Assembly (NCBI RefSeq): GCF_949987535.1
Contig: NC_080078.1
Coordinates: forward strand, 30,586,942 to 30,650,941
Length of the DNA: 64,000 nucleotides
DNA from: Balaenoptera acutorostrata
Lineage: Eukaryota > Chordata > Mammalia > Artiodactyla > Balaenopteridae
Reading direction: 5' to 3'
Shown: positions 21,075 through 32,402 of the stretch, piece after piece
How the letters are laid out: the number at the start of each line of letters is the position of its first letter
Numbering within the stretch: the first letter of the stretch is position 1
The notes under the pieces: generated by a model
What the model was told of the DNA's origin: nothing
The model's input: the letters and a program-made list of their open reading frames with translations, nothing else
The model's database searches: none
Translations under genes and position numbers: made by a program

Positions 21075-21265
21075 TAGCAGGGATATCCGTAATCTGAAGT
21101 CAGACCGGGCTGTGTTAGAATCCCACTCTCCCACTTCTAATTGAGTGATCTTGGACACCTTATTTACCTTAGCTTCTTCATCTATAAAATGGGAATAATA
21201 GCCACCTCAAGGAGCTATTGCCGTGAGACAATGCACCTGAAGGGCCTGAGAAGTTTTCAATAAAT
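21075..21265 (+). repeat. MIR SINE
   Basis: Sense MIR with GAGTGATCTTGGACACCTTA, GCTTCTTCATCTATAAAATG, a GGAATAATAGCCACCTCA stretch and a 3' CAATAAATGTCAACA end. Confidence 0.85.
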
Positions 21266-21589
21266 GTCAACAATGCGTGTCTGGCTACAAACCCCAATAC
21301 GCCTACTACACAGGGCCGGCTTTGGAGGGTAGCTGAGGCTCTGATGAAGTACGAGCTGCTGGCTATTGGGAGGCTCTTCTCCATGGGCCTCTTTTTCACA
21401 GCTTATGAAGAAGGCACTAACTGCCTTTTGCTCTGGACTTTTCAAGCATGTTTGTGTAATGAAGATAGAGATGGTATGTCCCCTCAGGTCAAAGGGCAGG
21501 CACGCTTACTGTCCAACATAATTAAGATAATGCCTCTCTCTGGAACAAAGGGCTGGCTTGCTTACTGCCTGTTATAATAGGTTCAGGCT

Positions 21590-21775
21590 CCCTAAGCTAA
21601 GGGGTCCTCTCCTATATTGCAACCCACCGTGTGTGCAGCTGTAATCTGACCCTCTTCATGATGCCCTGTCAGAATTTGGGTTGGGGGAACCAGCACCAAA
21701 AATGTTCATACTCTGGCTACTTCTGTGAGGAATAAACTGTCCTTTTTTTCTGATGCAGGAGTCTCATGTCTTTTA
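21590..21775 (+). repeat. Possible LTR 3' part
   Basis: AGGAATAAACTG at 21728 looks like an LTR polyadenylation region followed by a short U5-like CTGATGCAGGAGTCTCATGT. The upstream part is not recognisable to me, so family and 5' limit are unknown. Confidence 0.3.
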
Positions 21776-23107
21776 CCAATATCCATAAAACTATGGTTGA
21801 CTAACTTGTTAGCATGCAAGAGGGCTAAAATCTCTGACCGTCTGCAGTTCTTGACACTGTCCTGGTCTCAGATGTCTGCTGTCATCTAGAGAGGAGAGAA
21901 GAGGTGGAAGCAGGAGGGCAAATCTTCCTCTTCCCGAATCTTGAGTGTGGGCCAGGGGCCTCCCTGGGAGTGCCTTCTTTCTGCTCCAAGGCCTGCAAGT
22001 CTGTCTGCAGAAAAAGCATTTCTGGAACAATTGGTGAGGCGGAGAACGAGAGACAACATAGGACGATACATCAGGTTTCGCCTTTTGCACAGAAAAACGT
22101 TCCCCAAACTCCAGACGTTTGAGTACCACCTTGATGTTTATTTTAGTCGTATCTGTCTACAGACTCCATAACTGCTTTCATAATGTTACTTCTAATTGAC
22201 TTGCCCTTTTATTTATTCAGATAATTCTTTTAGCAAGAAACTTGATCTCACTATGATAAATGGAAAATCCAGGATTGCTTGGTATAAACGGAAGACAACT
22301 TGGCAAATAAATATGATGAAAACAGAAATAACATTATCAAGTAATAACCAGATACAGTTGCCCCCGAAGACCTTGGTCCTGTTCCCACGGTTACAAAGGG
22401 ATATGAGCCAGGATTAGAGAGGGTTTAAAGATAGACTTTCACCAAACAGACTTTTCCCTTGATGGAACAAGCGGCACTGGGAGATGAGTGAAGAGGGAGG
22501 TTGTCTGATGCCATGGGAACTTGCTACCCCAAAGTGTCCAAGTGCTGGCAGAGGTTTGGGTGCTGCACTTTGGGAAACACTGGCCAGAAGTGATGCTTTA
22601 CCAGAAGGGCCTCCTGCTCCTTGAGTGTCCTCCTTGCTTCCACCGCAGTGCTGGCCCTGCCTCCAGTCTCTACCTTCCCCCAGAACAGCCAGAGGAGGCT
22701 TTGCAAGCTCCAGCCGGACTGTCACTCACCTCTCAGGACTCCCTGTATCCCGTAAGATCATGTCCAAGCTTTTTAACCAGCAGTCAAGGTCATCCACTAG
22801 TTCTTCTCTATCCAACGCTTGTCCTGCTTTCCAGTCAAACAGGACCACTTACAGTTCACTCCTTCATTCAGCAGTTTATTGAGTTTTGCCAACTCGTGTG
22901 CTGTTCTAGATACTGGGGCCGTGGGCCCCTTACCACTTTACGGGTTCTAGGCACTTTTGCCATCATGGGCCTCTTCCTCCATAAAAAAATATAAAAATAA
23001 TATTTTATAGCTGTGTTGGTATAGAGGTGAATAAAACCCAGGCTGGAATCATTGTTGTCATATTCATTTGTTTCTTCTGATTTTAAAATAAAATTTAAAA
23101 ATGGTAC
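21776..23107. other. Mostly unique sequence, no gene supported
   Basis: The longest frame in this part is 157 aa at 22521-22994 on the plus strand. It has no domain or family match that I recognise, and two other frames overlap it on both strands, so I do not call it. A short L2-like antisense end may lie near 22860-22920 (TTCATTCAGCAGTTTATTGA). Confidence 0.45.
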
Positions 23108-23236
23108 TTAGGAATTCCCTGGCTGTCCAGTGGTTAGGACTGGGTGTTTTCACTGCCATGGCCCAGATTCAATCCCTGATCCCTGGTTGGGGAACTAAGA
23201 TCCCGCAAGCCGTGCAGCACAGCTAAAAAAAAAAAA
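23108..23236 (+). mobile_element. Short tRNA-derived SINE
   Basis: About 130 bp with GGAATTCCCTGGCTGTCCAG, TGGTTAGGACT and ATTCAATCCCTGATCC, then GCACAGCTAAAAA and an A-tract. This is the short tRNA-related form, lacking the longer body of the 300-bp elements. Flanks with TACTTAG and TACTTAA (near 23106 and 23242) may be its target duplication. Confidence 0.8.
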
Positions 23237-23339
23237 AAGATACTTAAAGGGTCATGGGCCCTAGGTATTGTGCCCTCTGTGCCTAATGGGAATTCTGCCC
23301 TGACCGGGGCATGAAGAGTGAACACACATGTACACAGAC

Positions 23340-23372
23340 AAACAGAGACAGACAGACAGACACACACACACA
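23340..23372. repeat. (ACAG)n/(CA)n microsatellite
   Basis: A GACAGACAGACAGA run passes into a CACACA run. The complementary strand gives the Cys/Val/Leu-rich artefact frames seen here. Confidence 0.9.
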
Positions 23373-24229
23373 CAAAGTACTTACATACCTGAAGCTACTA
23401 TCCAGTTCCGTGAGAGTTTTCTGCTTTTTCACCTCTCTAAGCTGTTGTCCCCTCTTGCTTACTCCATTTCTTCCCTTCTCTGCTTGGCTGATAATGCTCA
23501 AGCCCACCCTTTATAATGTGCGGGCTGAGTTCTTGGACGTACGTGTGCTGCCAGGTGGATTAGCGCTGGGTCCTCCAGCCCCTGGAGTTGGCTTTTCACC
23601 GTAATTCATTCACTTTGATCAACACAGTTAGGGGGTCACTGGTCGATGCCTCTACCTTCTCAGCTCCCTTTAGAATTGTTCTAGGATAGCTGCAGCCAGG
23701 CTCAGAGCACACCCCAACTCCCAGCCTTCACTCTTCAAGCCTTCAAAAATCCTAGACTATGACATCTAGAACCTGAGTTTTGCCCTAAAGCAATCCTGTG
23801 TTTGTTTATCTTGTGCAAAACTCTCTGACTAATTGCTAGGAGTCAGGAGCCTACTGCCCTGAAAATAGGATGTTAATGATCCACGGAGAGACCACAGCTG
23901 AGTAAGCTAAGCGAGCACGTTGGCAGCCCCTCTCAGGCTGATGGAGTGCCCTTTGGAAAGAGCTGCGGTGGCAGCATCCAAGGAGGCAGATCCAAGGTCC
24001 CGAGAGGCCCAGGTGTCATCCCAGCTTGTTCGTTGCATAGGAAATATTTACAGAGCAATCACTTTGTGATAGACACTGTGCTAGGGCTAGAAATAACGTG
24101 CTGGGCCCAGAGGAAGCCTCTCCTGGCGGCTGTCTCCCTCCCCAGAGGTTAGGTGTCCAAGAAATGTTTTCATTTTATTACTTACCTTTCTGCTGTGTAA
24201 CAGTTTCATTACTTATCTCTTCCTGAAGT
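23373..24229. other. Unique sequence, nothing recognised
   Basis: No repeat or exon that I can support. The 97-aa frame at 23311-23604 begins inside the microsatellite and has no domain. Confidence 0.45.
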
Positions 24230-24316
24230 TGTAAATTCTTTGAGAGAAGAGAACACTTGTATATTTTTGTGTCATAGCATCTTGTCTGGCACATGGTAGA
24301 TGCACAATAATTCTAT
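24230..24316 (+). repeat. L2 LINE 3' terminus
   Basis: TTCTTTGAGAGAAGAGAACA, then CATCTTGTCTGGCACATGGT and AGATGCACAATAATTC follow the L2 3' end in sense order. Confidence 0.65.
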
Positions 24317-24325
24317 ATTGTCTTA

Positions 24326-24690
24326 GTCTGTTTGGGCTGCTATAACAAAAATATCATAGCCTGGGCGGCTTAAACAACAAACATTTCTTTCTTACAGTTC
24401 TGGAGGCTGGGGAGTCCAAAATTAAGGTGCCAGCAGATTCGGTGTCTGGTGAGGACTTGCTTCCTGGTTCATAGATGGCGTCTTCTTGCTGTATCTTCAC
24501 ATGATGGATAATGGAAAGGGAGCTTTGTGGGGGTCTCTTTTATGACTGCACCAATCCCATTAATGAGGGCTCTACCCTCATGACCTAATCATTTCCCAAA
24601 GGCCTCACCTCCTGATACTATCACATCAGGAGTTAGGATCCCAGCATATGAATTTGGGTGGACATAAACATTCAATTCATTGTATTAGAT
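24326..24690 (-). repeat. MLT1-family LTR (ERVL-MaLR), antisense
   Basis: On the plus strand: GTTTGGGCTGCTATAACAAA, CTTAAACAACAAACATTTC, TTACAGTTCTGGAGGCTGG, AGGTGCCAGCAGATTCGGTG, CCCATTAATGAGGGCTC and CATATGAATTTGGGTGGACA. This is the reverse complement of the MLT1/MST-type LTR. No internal sequence adjoins it. Confidence 0.9.
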
Positions 24691-25999
24691 GAACACCTGA
24701 AGTTCCACCATTATTAGTTTATTCCACTGGGTTTTGCATCATCTTCTTTCAAGGTGCCTCTTAATATGCAAATCATTTGTATTTGACAAAAATACATTCA
24801 GGTCCTGGGTCCTTAGTTATTTAATTTTGTTAATTTATTTAAAATAGGTGGTATATTCCTATGCTTCAAAGTTGTGAATGGTACATAACCCAGCATCCTG
24901 ATAATATCGGGTGACTATATAAACGGAGCCTGGAAACAGAGAGGGATGGAACAGGGAAAGTGTCAGCTGGGGTACAAATGTGGCTGTCTTTGTCATTTTG
25001 CTGTCTTGTGTTTTTCTTCTTACTCTGTGTCTATGTTATATTATGTGGTTAATCAAAAAGCAAACAAAACACCTCTACCACCAAACAAAAAGTCATTGGT
25101 ATCACTACATGATTAGACATGGTAGAACACCTTTATACTAGACTTTTTTGTTTGTTTCCAAGTGATGAACTTAACATTAACACACACACACACAAATAGC
25201 ATTGAATGACCTAACTGAAAAGTTTAGAGATCTTCAGGCCTGGCTGGATCTAGGTGCTTAAGTGGTGAAATAAACAACTATTAGCCCAAGTCTTTCCTTT
25301 CCAGGCTAGCAAACCTGGGAAAAAATATGTATTTCCCAATAATTTCCCAAATGTTTTCAGTCCTGGGACTAATGCTGAGTATTTCTGGTTGGCCAAGTCT
25401 GGGTCTCATACTCCCTCTTGGGAGTCAGGACGGAGCAGGGGAGTCAGGATGCTGTTATCAGAAGAAGGAGGGATTGATGCTGGGAAGGCAAAACTACATT
25501 CTTCCATGACACCTGCATACTCGTTAGACTCATCCAAGGCCGGGGACACAGCCTAACAATCCATGTGGCTTTATATTTACTTTCCGAGAGCTCGCAGGTC
25601 AGAGATGGCTAAACATTTCTGGCACATCACTAGGATAATTGAATCACAAGTTCAGGGCAGAGAGAAGCATTGACTAGTTATGTTGACTGATTACCAATGA
25701 GCCTGACTTCTGCTCAAATCAGAAAATGGAAGAGAGGGTGAAGATACCCTGGTCAGATTTGCTTACAAACCATGATTCTACACCTGCCATTTTTACTATA
25801 AACTTGTTGGCATTTTTGGCCTCCCTACTTTGGTTTAAAAGTTAATGCATCCCACTTCTTTCAGAGATCTGCTCTCCCACGGTACACAGCCTTGCAAGGA
25901 CTGTCCCTTGGCCACATGTGGTCACATGAGCCAACCCCGGGGGAATCTACTCTATGGTGTCAAAGAAAAAACATTTTTCTGACACTTACTAAAGAAGAA
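24691..25999. other. Unique sequence, nothing recognised
   Basis: About 1.3 kb with one short (AC)n run near 25178-25192 and no recognisable exon. A 60-aa frame at 25327-25509 has no domain. Confidence 0.5.
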
Positions 26000-26640
26000 T
26001 AACAAAGACTTTCTTCAAGGGGCTACTGCAATGGAGTTTGCAGTAGGGAAGAGAGATTGGGCTCAACTCCAAATACAACATGAAAAGTGGAGATTTATAG
26101 CCAAGGAGCTAAGGAGGGGAGTGGTCAGTGGATGGAAAATTACTGAAGAGGGTAGGGTAATTCTTGCTAAACTGACCTAACAGTAATCTTGCTGAAGATA
26201 GCCCAAGGTGATCAGATAGTACCTGGGGAATGGTGGCAGATGAGGAATTTGATCAGATTTTGAGGGTGGAGAGTCTGGCTAAATTGACTTGACAGGATTT
26301 TTGCTAAAACCAGGCAATGCAATGAGCACGAGAGCCCGGAAGGTTGAGACCTCATTGAAAAGAGCGGTCAGAGGAGCCTGACAAGTTTGGTCAAGAAGAG
26401 AGTCTTTGATAAACAACCAGGTCCTGCTGTATATCACAGGGAACTATATTCAATGTCCTGTGATAAACCATAATGGAAAAGAATATGAAAAAGAATATAT
26501 ATATATATATGTGTAACTGAATCACTTTGCTGTACGGCAGAAATTAACACCACATTGTCATCAACTATAATAAAATACCAAAAAAAGAGAGTCTTTGTCA
26601 ATGCCTCAGGGCTCTAAATTTTGAGGACAGTGTTGAAAGA
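26000..26640 (-). repeat. Probable LTR of unknown family, antisense, split by an L1
   Basis: A TATA-like box on the minus strand (plus GGAGATTTATAGCC near 26090) and the repetitive CTAAACTGACCTAAC / CTAAATTGACTTGAC motifs (26168 and 26279) suggest an LTR U3. The segment is split at 26409-26584 by an L1 fragment and resumes with TCAATGCCTCAGGGC. I do not recognise the family. Confidence 0.4.
26409..26584 (+). mobile_element. Very short L1 3' end insertion
   Basis: Only the last ~176 bp of an L1 are present: CAGGTCCTGCTGTATATCAC, CTATATTCAATGTCCTGTGA, AACTGAATCACTTTGCTGTA and AACTATAATAAAATACCAAA. The direct repeat AAGAGAGTCTTTG at 26396-26408 and 26585-26597 (13 bp, exact) is its target duplication. 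It is a textbook severe 5' truncation. Confidence 0.92.
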
Positions 26641-26644
26641 TAAT

Positions 26645-26880
26645 CTAGAGCATATTAAAAATTTTAAGTTTATTTGAACAAAGATCAATTAGAATCAGGC
26701 AGCATCCAATCTAGCAGATAGAAAGGAGCTCCGAGCAGCTGTACAAAATGAGAGACTTTTATAGGCAGAAGGGAGCAGGAACAAGGAAGTTATACGAGGC
26801 AAAAAGTGGGTTGGTTATTGCGAGGTTACTTTTCTTTAGGGGATGACGTGGGTCTATCAGGCAGATGACCTAACTATTAC
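26645..26880 (-). repeat. ERVL-like LTR end, antisense
   Basis: Plus-strand AAGTTTATTTGAACAAAGAT, GAATCAGGCAGCATCC and CTTTTATAGGCAG are the reverse complement of an LTR with TATA box (26759) and AATAAA (26657) about 90 bp apart. The U3 continues to the right and seems to resume after the CpG-rich LTR, at 27311-27600. Confidence 0.55.
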
Positions 26881-27310
26881 CCTCCTGAATCGGTCCCCAA
26901 CAAGCGTTCTTTCTGTCCAGTGTCCATTGAGCCAATAGAATGAGACCGAGACCGAGTTTGGTTCAGAAGCAAAGGAAAGCTTTATTCGTGGAGCAAAGAA
27001 TGGAGAGACTTGAGCTCTGAGTACATACTCTCCCCAGAAGGTTGTGGGCAGGGCAGCTTTGGAGCCGGGAGGGGGCGGGGTTCCCCCAGGTCTGACGCAG
27101 GCGCGCTGCTCACGGCTCCAGGTCCCAGTGCCAGGCGAAGCCTCTCTGCGCACAGCCCGCAGCCGCCATCTTGAGTCGAGGTGCCGTGTGCAGCGCTTCT
27201 GCGCACGGCCCGTCCTGCTGAGGGGCGGGCGCCGCCATTTCCCGTGAGGAACGCTGGTCGGAGTTGCCAGGTTTGAGGCCTCTGCACGCAGCACCCTGTG
27301 AGCAAGTGAA
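26881..27310 (-). repeat. CpG-rich ERV LTR, antisense
   Basis: The minus strand has an AATAAA signal (plus AAGCTTTATTCG near 26977) preceded by a strongly GC-rich U3-like block at 27040-27260, with about 20 CpG in ~210 bp counted by eye. Two YY1-like motifs lie there: GCCGCCATCTTG (27162-27173) and GCCGCCATTTC (27230-27240). On the minus strand they read as AAGATGGCGGC and AAATGGCGGC. The open frames of 145 and 107 aa here follow from the GC-rich composition. The ends are uncertain, and the neighbouring sequence on both sides looks like one older LTR. Confidence 0.55.
27150..27245 (-). promoter_or_regulatory. Pair of YY1-like motifs in CpG-rich LTR
   Basis: CCGCCATCTTG near 27163 and CCGCCATTTC near 27231 fit the core CCGCCAT(C/T)TT of YY1 sites and are about 68 bp apart, in a block rich in CpG and GGGCGG-type Sp1 motifs. 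This is motif evidence only. Confidence 0.4.
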
Positions 27311-27600
27311 ACTAGACTAAGCCCAAAGGAAAAACAAAAGGTTAGACTTTATTTTATTACCCAGATTTTAGTTTCCTTTCCCGGAAGTTGTTAACAGTGT
27401 CTGCCGGTGATAGCACTACTGCTGACCAGGCGATTCCTGAGTGGCTGGTTTAAGACTCCATTTCTGGGAGAGCGGAACCTGTGATTAAGTTCAGCCTTGC
27501 TTTGGTGACGTGGGAAAGCATAAGCGACTCCATTTTGGCCTGTTGTTTTTTAACAACAGTCATTCAGAGATTGGGGGGAGAAAGTAAAGCTGCGGAGCTG
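27311..27600 (-). repeat. Probable continuation of an ERVL-like LTR U3, antisense
   Basis: CATAAGCGACTCCATTTTGG and GACTCCATTTCTGGGAG resemble the 5' half of LTRs whose sense strand opens with CCAAAATGGAGTC. It may be the 5' half of the LTR at 26645-26880, separated from it by the CpG-rich LTR. I infer this from order and orientation only. Confidence 0.4.
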
Positions 27601-28023
27601 CCCGAATTACTACTGTTTTGAGCCCAATTCCATAGCCTTGTTTTTGGTTCTTCAAGTTACTTAACATCCTCTCCATTCATTCCTTTTCTTCATGAATTCG
27701 CCGGAGCAAATTTCTGTTACCTGCGCACAAAGAACCGATGTGATGTAACAGAGGAGTGCAGTGTGGTCTGAGCATGTTAAGTCTGGCATGTTGATTTCTT
27801 CCTCCGTAAAATGAGACTATTAATTTATATTTGATGGACTGGTGTAAGGATTCGAAATATAACGGCTTAGTGCAATGACAGCGTGTTGTGCATTAATGAA
27901 CGATTTTTAAATTGGGGGATCCGTGGATGGACTGGCTTCTAGGAGTCAGTGAATCTACCAGAATGTATAGGCTGAACTGTGTTCATGTGGGGGCATGTGC
28001 ATGTACAGTTACTTAATTTTTTT
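27601..28023. other. Unique sequence, nothing recognised
   Basis: No repeat family, RNA gene or exon was identified between the LTR cluster and the next SINE. Confidence 0.5.
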
Positions 28024-28024
28024 A

Positions 28025-28334
28025 AATCACTTTTGTTATTTATTTATTTATTTATTTATTTACTTACTTATGGCTGTGTTGGGTCTTCGTTTCTGTGCGA
28101 GGGCTTTCTCCAGTTGCGGCAAGTGGGGGCCACTCTTCATCGCGGTGCGCGGGCCTCTCACTATCGCGGCCTCTCCCATTGCGGAGCACAGGCTCCAGAG
28201 GCGCAGGCTCAGCAATTGTGGCTCACGGGCCTAGTCGCTCCGCGGCATGTGGGATCCTCCCAGACCAGGGCTCGAACCCGTGTCCCCTGCATTGGCAGGC
28301 AGATTCTCAACCACTGCGCCACCAGGGAAGCCCC
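28025..28334 (-). mobile_element. CHR-type SINE, antisense
   Basis: A complete element with a (TTTA)n tail at the left and the head CCACCAGGGAAGCCC at the right. The flanks CAGTTACTTAATTTTTTTAA (28006 on) and CAGTTACTTATTTTTTTGA (28335 on) form its target duplication. The frames of 79-124 aa here are SINE translations. Confidence 0.92.
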
Positions 28335-28399
28335 CAGTTACTTATTTTTTTGAGAAGAGAGTTCATTAGATTCTCCAAGTGGTCCCTGAAATTATGTGA

Positions 28400-28545
28400 A
28401 GAAATACCTCCCCATCCCCAGCACTAGACTAAGCTCTGTGAGGTCAGGGATAATCCTGTCTTGTTTTCTTCTCTAGCCCCACCTCCTAACACAAAGCCCG
28501 GCACTGAATACGTTAGCCACTCAACACATACTTGTTGAATGAAGA
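28400..28545 (+). repeat. L2 LINE 3' terminus
   Basis: CTCTGTGAGGTCAGGGATAA, then CCTGTCTTGTTTTCTTCTCT and CTTGTTGAATGAAGAAA follow the L2 3' end, sense. Confidence 0.7.
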
Positions 28546-30654
28546 AAAGAAGAACCTTAAGTGCTTTGAGGTTGGATTTCCTCTCCTATAAAATCGGAGA
28601 GCTGGCAGAGTTGTCTCTGAAGTTCATTTCATTTCTGACCAAGAGTCCCTGGAATTGTATATCCCAGAGAAGTGAAATGGCACGCCCAAGAGAGCTCCAG
28701 GGCCCCAGCCCGTATTCCAGGGCTCTGGTATCTACAGTGCCTACGTCTCTTACACTTGGTTCAAAGGCTTCTACTCCTGTTGAATGTCTGGTTTCTCCGA
28801 GAGTTGTTGCCAGGTGTGACTGAGGTGAGCAGTTGACAGGTGCCTACTGTTAGGTCCTTTGGGAAGGCAGATATAGGGAAATGGCTGATAGACTGTTGAT
28901 GTGTTCTTCTGACCCCCTCCAAGGAAATGGCATCATAATTTGGGGGGACTTGGCTGAGCTCTCTTCCCCAGACTGTCTGATCACTCTTATTCCAGAAATG
29001 AGACGCCTTTGTTTTCCCCTGATCATGGTGGCAAAGGTGATACTGAGCCTGGAGCTGGTGTGTGCGTGTGTGTGAAGGGGGCACACTCATGCTCTGTTGG
29101 TATCATTGAAAGTGGACAAGACTCTCTGAAGTGGGGGTAACATCACAGCATGGATCAGAATTTTCATGGTGCATGTCTTTTCTCCCACTGTCAAAATTTC
29201 TATTTCCAAAAAATCAATTTCAAGTTTAAAAAGTTTTCACTTTCAAAGTGAGAATTTTAAGTAATTCTCACTTTGGGAAATTTTCTTAAGGAAATTATAT
29301 TAGCACAAAGAATTGACGAGTCAAATCAACCTCAAGTGAATCATACATCTAATCTAATGCTTATCCTTACTAGTGATTGAAGATCGCAAGCAAGATGTAG
29401 GCACAAACATTGCATTCCTTTTATGAAGGAGCTCAGATCTGTCAGCTACAGCTTCCTAGTTGTTCTGGGTTAGTTTTGGATTAATCAGTGAGTTCCCAGT
29501 GCTGGGTATGGATAATTGTCCTCAGGTGAAGCAATTTTGGCTTTGTGGTTTCCCAGTTTTATCTTCCATTAATTACATAGGTAGAAATGTCTGCATGATG
29601 ACTTCCTATTCTCTAGCCAGTCATTGCCCACAAATTCCAGGTTTACTCTCAGTAAGCAATCTAGACAAGCCAGGTACATCCTGCTAAAATTATTTTAGAG
29701 GTAAGCTCTCCCTGGTCTCTTTCTTCTAGTAAATACCATTAGCCTATTTTCAAGGAAGTCTTGAAATGAATGGTGGAGGCCATTCATTTCCAGGTATTCC
29801 CTGGCTGGGAAGGAGGGAGTCATGGACTGTTGTAACTCCTTCCTTTCCAGAAATAATCTGAAAAGTACAAAAAGTAACATATAGGAGGGTGGTGATTACC
29901 ATATCTTCATGATGATTGTTAAAATGTAATTCTCAAAATGTTGAAAAGCATAGTTTTTATAAAATGCATAGTGAACATGTGTGAGAATTTCATTTAACTT
30001 ATTAATGAGGGAAAACGCAGAATGAAAAAGCTGGATACAAGAAACTGGAGGAAATTAGGGGTTCTGTTTGGGGCTCAATAAGTTTGTGATGCCTGTGACA
30101 TATCAGAGTGGAGAGGGCAATCAGGCAGTCGCGTGTACGAATCTCAAACAGGAATGAATGGGATAGAGACATACATTCATAAACCAGCGCCACTTAGATG
30201 ATATTTAAAGTCCTGGAAATGAATGAGATCGACTAGGAAGTTGGTTGAATTAAGATATTTTTACACATTGGAACATTGTAGGGCTCTTAAAAGGGATTAA
30301 ACCGCAGTGAAAATATGTTTATGATTTATTGTGGCATGAAAAAAACCACGGCTTCGAGAAGATAATGCGTGATACAATTCTATTTGACCATCAAAAAGTT
30401 AAATAATAAAGTGTAAATAATAAACTTGGGCAAGGTATTCACCCACCAGTTAGTATTACTATACTAGTCTGAGAATTCTTTTTTCAATTGCCAGAGAATT
30501 AACAAAACCAAGAGCAATACTTACAATCCCTTGCATTCTAACTTATGCCTTGCATTTAACTCATGTGTTGAGATTTAAACAGCACTTTTGTGTATGTATT
30601 TCAAGTAATCCTCAAAAATACCTTCTTAGATGGGGGAGGGGTATTCTGATTGTC
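28546..30654. other. Unique sequence, no gene recognised
   Basis: About 2.1 kb without an identifiable repeat. The frames of up to 109 aa on both strands overlap each other and show no domain. Confidence 0.5.
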
Positions 30655-31039
30655 TTCTAGTCACTCCACTGGTGAGGGAGGGAATCTCCCACCCTAAATA
30701 ATATGAAATTGCCTGAACGCAGAACAAGGCAACACTGCACAGATGAGATGGACAGCTGTTTATGAGTCACACATGTACTTACAGCCCCGGGGCAGGAGGA
30801 CTCTGCATGCCCTGCAGGGCCACAGGGGGGTTTTTCTCTGAGTGAACAAGCAAGGACCATGGTGGGCAGATTGGGTAGTAACAGGAGGGTAAGGTGATCC
30901 CTGGTTCCTGAGGAGGATGTGATTGACTTCCTGGGCTAGCAGGGAAGTGAAACCCATTAGGGTTTCACTCAGCAGACTGAGTGTGGTGCAGCTGTCTCAG
31001 CAACAGGGGAACTAGGCAGGTTGTTACCGAATGAGTGCA
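30655..31039 (-). repeat. Possible ERV-derived sequence
   Basis: This directly adjoins the LTR at 31040-31790 on its 3' side (minus-strand sense) and has LTR/leader-like composition (CCTAAATAATATGAAATTGC, GGGTTTCACTCAGCAG). It could be a leader or a second LTR. The family is unknown. Confidence 0.35.
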
Positions 31040-31790
31040 AGGCCCTCCTTGTGCGGCCCTAGCTGAACCGACGCCCCTCTTGGCTCGGTCAGGGAGTTCT
31101 TCCTTGCTCAGGTTCAAACTGCCAATAAGGAAACTGAGTTTGGTGCAAGCAAGACAGACTTTTATTCAATGGCCAGAGAATGGAGAAGGGGAGCTCATGC
31201 CCTGAAGACAACTTCTTCCTGATTACAAGCAGGGACAAGATTTTTATAGGAAAGGATGAAGGAGGTTATTGGGGGCGGGAGTCTTTTGTCATCCGATTCG
31301 TGGAAATGAGTGGGGATTTCCCAGAATGCCGTTCACACCTCTTTTCTGCCTTATCTGGCCATTTGGTATCTGGGTCCAAACAGGCTGAGCCAGTATGGCA
31401 CCAGCAGGTGGAGATTTTATCACAATGAGGTGGTAGTGATACGTGGAGCAAACTTTGTCCCAATTTTGAAGTTCAGGCAGCTTATACTGTTTTCTTGTGG
31501 TTAAGCCTTCTTGTTCCTGTCATATCAACACAGCTAGAAGATACAGTCCGTTTTGGTTTTCTGCAGATTTGCCTGGCGGTCTTCATTAGAACTGGGGGGC
31601 TTCCTTGCCTCCTTGTCTAAGACAGGTGTACTTGTTTTATAGAGACAGTTTAGGTGTGGGTTAGGGACCCTTGGGTTGCTGCCCTGAGTGACAAGGTGGG
31701 GAGCCTTTCCCTCTGGAAGAGGGCATATATGGCAACAGCAGGGGAACCCACAGTAAGGCCTTTGGGGCCCTGTGAGGCTCAAACAGGCCA
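31040..31790 (-). repeat. ERV LTR of unknown family, antisense
   Basis: On the minus strand the TATA box (plus GATTTTTATAGGAAAG near 31240) lies about 80 bp before AATAAA (plus CTTTTATTCAATGG near 31160). It is followed by an R/U5-like segment with AAACTCAGTTTCCTTATTGG. The U3 would extend right to about 31790. No retroviral reading frame adjoins it. Confidence 0.55.
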
Positions 31791-31839
31791 AGGCAGCACG
31801 TGAAATTTCAGGCTTTACAATAGAGCGTGAGGAGGGCAG

Positions 31840-31925
31840 CAGTTAAGAATACCCATTTTACAGATGAGAAAACTAAAAGAGAATGAGCCACACGCCCAAG
31901 GTTACCCAGGGACAAAATGTGGTCT
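31840..31925 (-). repeat. MIR fragment, antisense
   Basis: CCCATTTTACAGATGAGAAA, then CACGCCCAAGGTTACCCAGG is the reverse complement of the MIR core. Confidence 0.8.
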
Positions 31926-32024
31926 TTTGCTAAGTCATTTTTATAAATTTTTATTATAAAAATCTTCAAGCATGCATGAAAGTAGAGAGCATAAATGAAA
32001 CCTCATATAGCCATCATAGACCAC

Positions 32025-32200
32025 AGGTGGCTATCTAAACTTAAACTACTTGGGAAAAAAAATCAGTTTCTTGTCTCAGTAGCCACTGCAAGGGCCCAGC
32101 AGCCACCTTTGTCTCCTGACTTCCATATCATACAGCTTAGATACAGAACATTTCCCTCGCTGCAGAAGGTTCTGTTGGATAGTGCTGTTCTAGATTTCGC
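32025..32200. mobile_element. hAT-type MITE (MER-like)
   Basis: GGTGGCTATCTAAACTTAAA at the left and CAGAAGGTTCTGTTGGATAG followed by TGCTGTTCTAGA at the right match the ends of the same family as at 56190-56395 and 63325-63470. It is inserted within old L1 sequence. Confidence 0.55.
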
Positions 32201-32265
32201 AATTATTAATTTCTTGCATATTTCATTCACCTTTATATTTTGCTATACTATTTTAAAGCAAATCC

Positions 32266-32402
32266 TGGGAATTCCCTGATTGCCCAGTGGTTAGGGCTCC
32301 ACACTTCCGCTGCAGGGGCACGGGTTTGATCCCTGGTTAGGGAACTGAGATCCCACGTGCCACGCAGCATGGCCAAAAAACAAAACAAAACAGAACAAAA
32401 AG
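32266..32402 (+). mobile_element. Short tRNA-derived SINE
   Basis: About 137 bp with GGAATTCCCTGATTGCCCAG, GGTTTGATCCCTGG (B-box region) and an AAAACAAAACA tail. The target duplication AAGCAAATCC is exact, at 32256-32265 and 32403-32412. Confidence 0.9.

Noticed and set aside
22521..22994. 157-aa frame as a gene
   Set aside because: No recognisable family, and shorter frames in other phases and on the other strand cover the same DNA.
26857..27305. 145- and 107-aa Arg/Ala-rich frames in the CpG-rich block
   Set aside because: GC-rich DNA has few stop codons, and the block has LTR features. The frames overlap each other in different phases.
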